Shown here: piece after piece, positions 61,101 through 64,000 of the stretch
How positions within the stretch are numbered: position 1 is the first letter of the stretch
How the letters are laid out: every line of letters starts with the position of its first letter
Origin: Paraglaciecola sp. L3A3
Lineage (GTDB): Bacteria; Pseudomonadota; Gammaproteobacteria; Enterobacterales; Alteromonadaceae
Reading direction: 5' to 3'
Assembly (NCBI RefSeq): GCF_009796765.1
Contig: NZ_CP047023.1
Location: 3,641,501-3,705,500, forward strand
Length of the DNA stretch: 64,000 nucleotides
The notes under the pieces: generated by a model
Told to the model about the DNA's origin: nothing
What the model saw: the letters and a program-made list of their open reading frames with translations, nothing else
Database searches by the model: none
Program-made: the position numbers and the translations under genes

Positions 61101-62610
61101 TATCACCGTTATCAGTGCCACCATCTGTACCGCCGTCAGTACCACCCTCTGAGCCGCCGTCAGTACCGCCATCTGTGTTACCACATGAATCAGCAGGGTA
61201 AAGAGTATTAATCCACTCAGGATGATCAACAAATGGGTTACGGTTACCTTGTAACTCATAAATTCGATCATTACGTCTTTGTTCTGACTCATCTACTGAG
61301 TCAGCTGAGCTCCAAGCAATTAGGGTACACAAAGTACCTAACTTAGCTTCGCTAGTACTGGTAATTCGATTAACTAATTGTAAATCGGGAGTGGTATCAG
61401 ATCCTGCTCCTTCATAACGAGTGTCCATATAAAACATCATACGGGCTACATCGCCTTTCACTTCATCTCTAGGTTCAAACGAATCGCTATCTACGCGGTT
61501 GATATTACTTTCAGCAAGCGGGCTATCACTATTGTCAAAATCTAAATTACCACGTGAACTATTGATACTAATATCTGTGGGTCTTAAATGATGAATATCA
61601 GTATATGCTTCAAAAGAATCACTTGGAAAGCCATGGCTTTTAGCCCAAGAATGTTCACGGTTCCAGTTATCACCATTCGAACTAGCTGAGCCACTACCAT
61701 TAGTAGACTTGGCTTGAGAACGAGCGCTGTACCATAAGATGACATTATTAGTGTTAGTTGGATCTTCATCTGTATAGGTTAAAGCGGTCCAAACATCTGC
61801 ATAAGATAAATTTTTATGCTCACTTGTAATGGTGTCACTTAATACTAATTTGATAGTTTCTGCCGGTGAGCTTGCATCGACTTCAGCTTGAACATTAGCG
61901 TAATAAGCAGTTGCGTCAAATACAGAGGCGTCTTTAATTTTTGGCAAGTCTGGGCAATTAGTACAAACCGCACCACTAATTACATCTGAGTTTCCGCCGT
62001 CTGAACCACCATCAGTACCGCCATCTGTTCCACCGTCAGTGCCGCCATCTGTTCCACCATCAGTGTTGCTTCCATCAAAAGTTTGACTATTGTTTGCAGC
62101 CCCTGACGTTGCGACTGCCGCTGATTGCCAACTAAAATCTGTATACTGGCTACCCTCCGTCCCCGCTAATTGCAGAGAATAACCAACAGGAGTAGAACCC
62201 GTCTCTGACACGCCGATATCTTCACTTGTCATACCTGCAGCACTACCGCCAGTTGCGGTCATACTTCCTTCATAACTTAAAAATTGAACAACCGCCCCTT
62301 CTGCATCAATCAGGGCCATACCATCTGGTGCACCGTTCTGAATACCAGAATGAGGTAAAGCTGCAAATCGATACCCGTCAGTTATCGTTTGCTGACTTAT
62401 GCTAAGCGTTGCGTAAGTGCTGCCATTGTTTCCGTTATAAAGTTCAACTGAGTAACCGGTCAAATCTTGACTTTCTGGTGCCACAACTTCAATAAACTCA
62501 CCAACATCACCACCACTATTATCGTAGTGAATTTCATTGATAAATACTCCAGTGGCCTGAACAGAAGAAGCCACCATCAACGCCGTCAGCGCTGAAATTT
62601 TATATTTCAT
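58102..62610 (-). CDS. Extracellular double nuclease: endonuclease I plus ExeM/NucH domains, with dockerin tail
   Basis: 1502 residues. Order: signal peptide (about 1-19), lamin-tail-like domain LTD1 (about 20-165), Asp/Gly/Thr linker (183-206). Then an endonuclease I domain (about 209-475) with NREHSWAKSHGFPSD at 317-331, DIHHLRPTD at 338-346 and SSRGNLDFDN at 351-360. A second linker (479-501), LTD2 (507-666), LTD3 (673-832) and a third linker (836-856) follow. Next come an OB-like region (about 858-1105) and an exo/endonuclease/phosphatase domain (about 1114-1435): LMEIENSG at 1173-1180, ILGDLNAY at 1326-1333, MSDHDPV at 1423-1429. The C-terminus is a dockerin (1447-1502) with two calcium loops, DVNGDSSVNFTD and DYDADGVISTAD. 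The usual ExeM tail anchor is absent. Likely degrades extracellular DNA. Confidence 0.9.
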   Translation of the reverse strand: MKYKISALTALMVASSVQATGVFINEIHYDNSGGDVGEFIEVVAPESQDLTGYSVELYNGNNGSTYATLSISQQTITDGYRFAALPHSGIQNGAPDGMALIDAEGAVVQFLSYEGSMTATGGSAAGMTSEDIGVSETGSTPVGYSLQLAGTEGSQYTDFSWQSAAVATSGAANNSQTFDGSNTDGGTDGGTDGGTDGGTDGGSDGGNSDVISGAVCTNCPDLPKIKDASVFDATAYYANVQAEVDASSPAETIKLVLSDTITSEHKNLSYADVWTALTYTDEDPTNTNNVILWYSARSQAKSTNGSGSASSNGDNWNREHSWAKSHGFPSDSFEAYTDIHHLRPTDISINSSRGNLDFDNSDSPLAESNINRVDSDSFEPRDEVKGDVARMMFYMDTRYEGAGSDTTPDLQLVNRITSTSEAKLGTLCTLIAWSSADSVDESEQRRNDRIYELQGNRNPFVDHPEWINTLYPADSCGNTDGGTDGGSEGGTDGGTDGGTDNGDTSTNLIFINEIHYDNVSTDQGEGVEIAGLAGADLSGLSIVFYNGSSSQLKAYKTVALDGVIPNQSSGFGTVSFAISGIQNGGPDGLALVDSEGTVIQFLSYEGSFEAVDGPAAGMTSTDIGVAETSSTPVGESLQLTGSGFRYEDFVWQEPTLDSFGQVNSGQTFAAPAPFINELHYDNTGGDSDEGVEIAGLAGTDVSGMSIVLYNGSSSQRKSYGTENLSGVIPNQDGGFGTLSFAISGIQNGGPDGLALVDSEGVVLQFLSYEGSFEAVDGPAIGMTSTDIGVSEAGSSAVGDSLQLSGSGVQYSDFTWQGSEANTFGDVNNGQNFGGGSDGGTDGGSDGGSDGGTDGGTADLGQCSDSATLISAIQGSGFVSPLVGQTNTVEAVVSASLPNLSGFFIQEEQADMDTDPTTSEGLFVYYEGALPAEGDVVRVVGEVTEYYEKTQMLAQQVSTACSTATVAATEFSLPFANATDVEALEGMLVTASQELTVSDNYNLKAFGEATLSYGRLFTPTNQFAPGSAEAIALAAENALNKVILDDGVNGSNPEVIPYPAGGLSALNSLRTGDTVTGLVGPMDYSFSAYRVIPLMSPTIFANNARQAAPEITEGNLKVASLNVLNYFSTLDENGNKCGPSNLDCRGANNSEEFARQKAKTVAAIVAMDADIVGLMEIENSGFSAGSAIDDLVSEINNQMGASTYSIVDAGGPVGTDAITVALIYKSAKVSPVGALGILDSSNSISDADGPLFVDTKNRPALVQTFALTENGEELVVSVNHLKSKGSSCGAGDDSTTGQGNCNLTRTRAAQALTAFIASGFADKPTVILGDLNAYAKEDPIAQIESAGYTNLVNYFAGADAYSYTFGGEFGYLDHALANNKALAKTVDVTEWHINADEPRALDYNTEDKSPQQLVDLYEADAYRMSDHDPVVIAMQFDAEVAGAETSADVNGDSSVNFTDYFAILGMLGSASGDANFNAIADYDADGVISTADLQAWYTLYLSQ
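58105..58272 (-). other. Dockerin module (encoded segment) of the double nuclease
   Basis: Residues 1447-1502 hold two EF-hand-like loops, each with Asp/Asn/Ser at positions 1, 3, 5, 9 and 12: DVNGDSSVNFTD and DYDADGVISTAD. The spacer is about 21 residues. This is the canonical type I dockerin geometry, known to bind cohesin domains with calcium. Confidence 0.8.
60043..60105 (-). repeat. TDGG/SDGG-coding 12-bp repeat, third linker
   Basis: A 12-base unit encoding (T/S)DGG, about five copies, in the double-nuclease gene. It forms a flexible, acidic, Gly-rich linker before the OB-like region. Confidence 0.75.
60115..61092 (-). repeat. Tandem duplication encoding LTD2 and LTD3
   Basis: Two adjacent copies (61092-60613 and 60594-60115) encode near-identical lamin-tail-like domains. 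Long identical blocks include SFAISGIQNGGPDGLALVDS and QFLSYEGSFEAVDGPA. LTD1 is more diverged, so LTD2/LTD3 arose later. Confidence 0.8.
61108..61176 (-). repeat. TDGG-coding 12-bp repeat, second linker
   Basis: About five units of 12 bases encoding (T/S)(D/E)GG between endonuclease I and LTD2. Confidence 0.75.
61993..62064 (-). repeat. TDGG-coding 12-bp repeat, first linker
   Basis: About six units of 12 bases encoding TDGG, ending SDGG, between LTD1 and endonuclease I. The three linkers use the same unit, which suggests spread by slippage or gene conversion. Confidence 0.75.
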
Positions 62611-63207
62611 ATGTTTTCCTTTGTGATGTTAGTCAAAAATGACCATTAACTATCTTTAATTTGGACACAATGTTCGTAGACTTCTGTGTCAATTTCATGA
62701 CAACTCGCCAGCTTGCTCGGTAAATCGAGCAACTTATTGACCATCTGGTCTAGATTAAAGCAATAACTATTCCTCTTTGTTTATTAAAAACAATTAGTTA
62801 AAAACTCAAAAGATATGAAAAATTAAATTTAAATAATGAGTAAAAAGTGATTATTCAATTGGAAATAAGCAACAGCACATTAGTTTGAAAAGAAACTTCG
62901 AAGAAAAGCTATTATGATCAACATATTACAGTTCAATACATAACATCAAAAAAACTTGAACTGTAAACTTCACAGCTAGCTTCATTATTTAGAAAAAGTT
63001 TTATTTTAGGAATAACACGAGAATTCAGATTAAAAAATCAAGCAAACTAGATAATTACAAAAATACTATTCATATGGCTGAAGGCCTGAAATTAGAGAGT
63101 AAGTCTTAAAAAAGTGCAAAACTCACCTTTATCGTTCAATAGCGGCAAAAAAGTGGCCAGAGAGATAACCGGCCACTTTTCTCAGGTTACCTATTACAAG
63201 TTAACCA
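62611..63207. other. Intergenic region upstream of the double nuclease
   Basis: 597 bp, AT-rich, no gene seen. It should contain the nuclease promoter on the minus strand. A perfect 7-bp hairpin, TTGCTCG / CGAGCAA (62713-62732), lies about 100 bases before the nuclease start. The region also holds the terminator at 63149-63180. Confidence 0.45.
63149..63180 (-). terminator. Rho-independent terminator of the anchor-H gene
   Basis: On the minus strand AAAAGTGGCC / GGCCACTTTT with a 12-base loop, running on into six T. It starts 28 bases after the stop of the gene at 63208. Confidence 0.85.
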
Positions 63208-63963
63208 CTATTTAATCCATATTCTTACTATGGCGACTGGTATAAAAAATAAGATTAACCAAGCTAAACTGCCACCACTTTCATGGATCACTACCACTTG
63301 GTCTACATACACCTCTTCGTAATCTTCACTTTCAAGAGGTAACAAATATAAATCGGCATCATTAAACCCATCTAGTGTTGCTACTAGTTGATTGCTATTG
63401 GCGTCATAAAGCTCAATTAATACTTCATAATCTGCTGCGGGGAAACCCGTTAGCAGTTCACTTTCCACTACAAAACTATCATTATTGTTGTCAGCGTAAA
63501 TATTAAAGTTTGACGTAGTATGGTATTCCTTAAAGACTTCGCCTTTAGCCAAGTATAATCGAGCGTAAACTTGGGCATGATCAAATTCAGTATCCGCATC
63601 AAACTCAAGAGTAAAATGGTTATAAAAACCATCTCTGTCATCATCAGTATGAAAACTAATCCATGCATCATATAGCCAAAATCGCTGATCTAAAGTATTC
63701 ACATATGGACGGATAATAAGCGTTTTAGCATTCTCTTTTTGCCTAACCTTGACAGGATCTATAGCTAAAACATCAGACTCGGCAGTTAGAGAATCTTGTT
63801 TTGACTGTGAGGCCAAGTTAATAACTGCACTTTTAGTCATCACTGCAATAGTTTTTTCTTGCTGTTTTTCTATCGATTGAACACTCCAATCACCTGCCTG
63901 TTTAGCCGACACTTGACTGCTTGTAAATATACAAACTGCTATCAATAAGACTAACTTTTTCAT
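63208..63963 (-). CDS. Choice-of-anchor H family protein with GlyGly-CTERM tail
   Basis: 251 residues from the ATG at 63963, with AAGGAG six bases before it. Signal peptide about 1-20 (KKLVLLIAVCIFTSSQVSA). The body (about 85-200) has FWLYDAWISFHTDDDRDGFY, FTLEFDADTEFDHAQVYARL and DYEVLIELYDANSNQLVATL, the blocks of choice-of-anchor H proteins. The C-terminus ESGGSLAWLILFFIPVAIVR is a GlyGly-CTERM: a Gly pair, a membrane helix and a short basic end, cut by rhombosortase. Such proteins leave through the type II system and stay at the surface. Function unknown. Same strand as the nuclease, but separated by about 600 bp and a terminator. Confidence 0.82.
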   Translation of the reverse strand: MKKLVLLIAVCIFTSSQVSAKQAGDWSVQSIEKQQEKTIAVMTKSAVINLASQSKQDSLTAESDVLAIDPVKVRQKENAKTLIIRPYVNTLDQRFWLYDAWISFHTDDDRDGFYNHFTLEFDADTEFDHAQVYARLYLAKGEVFKEYHTTSNFNIYADNNNDSFVVESELLTGFPAADYEVLIELYDANSNQLVATLDGFNDADLYLLPLESEDYEEVYVDQVVVIHESGGSLAWLILFFIPVAIVRIWIK

Positions 63964-64000
63964 ATCACTCTCCTTCAATCTGAAACCCAGTGTGACCGAA

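Noticed and set aside
61993..62064. Regular 12-base repeats as a possible CRISPR-like array
   Set aside because: They are short, uninterrupted by unique spacers, and keep the reading frame of a (T/S)DGG linker.

Overview
The window reads as chromosome of a marine gammaproteobacterium of the Alteromonadales, most like the Glaciecola/Paraglaciecola/Alteromonas group. I infer this from the AT-rich DNA, the gene order, the many exported proteins with C-terminal sorting tails, and a sugar-acid/polysaccharide catabolic fragment. The assignment rests on protein resemblance and synteny from memory, not on a database search. No tRNA, rRNA, CRISPR array, insertion sequence or prophage was found.

Layout. 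1-3254 (minus strand): a catabolic fragment with an enolase-superfamily dehydratase cut by the window edge, a class II aldolase and a PhyH-type dioxygenase, plus a frameshifted relic that looks like a polysaccharide lyase tail. 3433-6931: a repeat-built lipoprotein, serA (with an apparent MetJ operator) and dapD. 6955-8461: a small accessory islet of hairpin-rich repeats around an AT-rich HEPN-like gene. 8462-12961: a YkgJ protein, a DUF1499 lipoprotein, a LysR regulator divergent from a DJ-1/PfpI-type gene and yqhD (probable aldehyde detoxification), and a CurA-type oxidoreductase pseudogene.

12994-33616 (minus strand) is the large conserved envelope and macromolecule cluster, read in transcription order as rpsB-tsf // pyrH-frr-uppS-cdsA-dxr-rseP-bamA-skp-lpxD-fabZ-lpxA-lpxB-rnhB-dnaE-accA // tilS. 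It links translation, isoprenoid carrier and phospholipid synthesis, lipid A synthesis, outer-membrane assembly and DNA replication. Many junctions overlap or nearly abut. Terminator hairpins mark tsf/pyrH, rpsB/tsf and accA/tilS.

33944-47082: map and glnD (plus strand), then a DUF2798 membrane protein, a 60-residue unknown protein, lysC, metY, phoB-phoR, an orphan sensor kinase, rdgC and an HDOD protein. 47950-56728: hinT, uppP, folK, folB, plsY, tsaD, and the macromolecular-synthesis group rpsU-yqeY-dnaG-rpoD.

56891-63963 is the most unusual part. It has a lipoprotein with a Nudix-like fold that lacks the catalytic residues, and a PEP-CTERM-like protein with a cohesin-like body. Next to these are a 1502-residue secreted double nuclease (endonuclease I plus ExeM/NucH) ending in a dockerin module, and a choice-of-anchor H protein with a GlyGly-CTERM tail. 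The adjacency of a dockerin-tailed nuclease and a cohesin-like, sortable surface protein suggests surface docking of an extracellular DNA-degrading enzyme. That is inference and is the main lead here.
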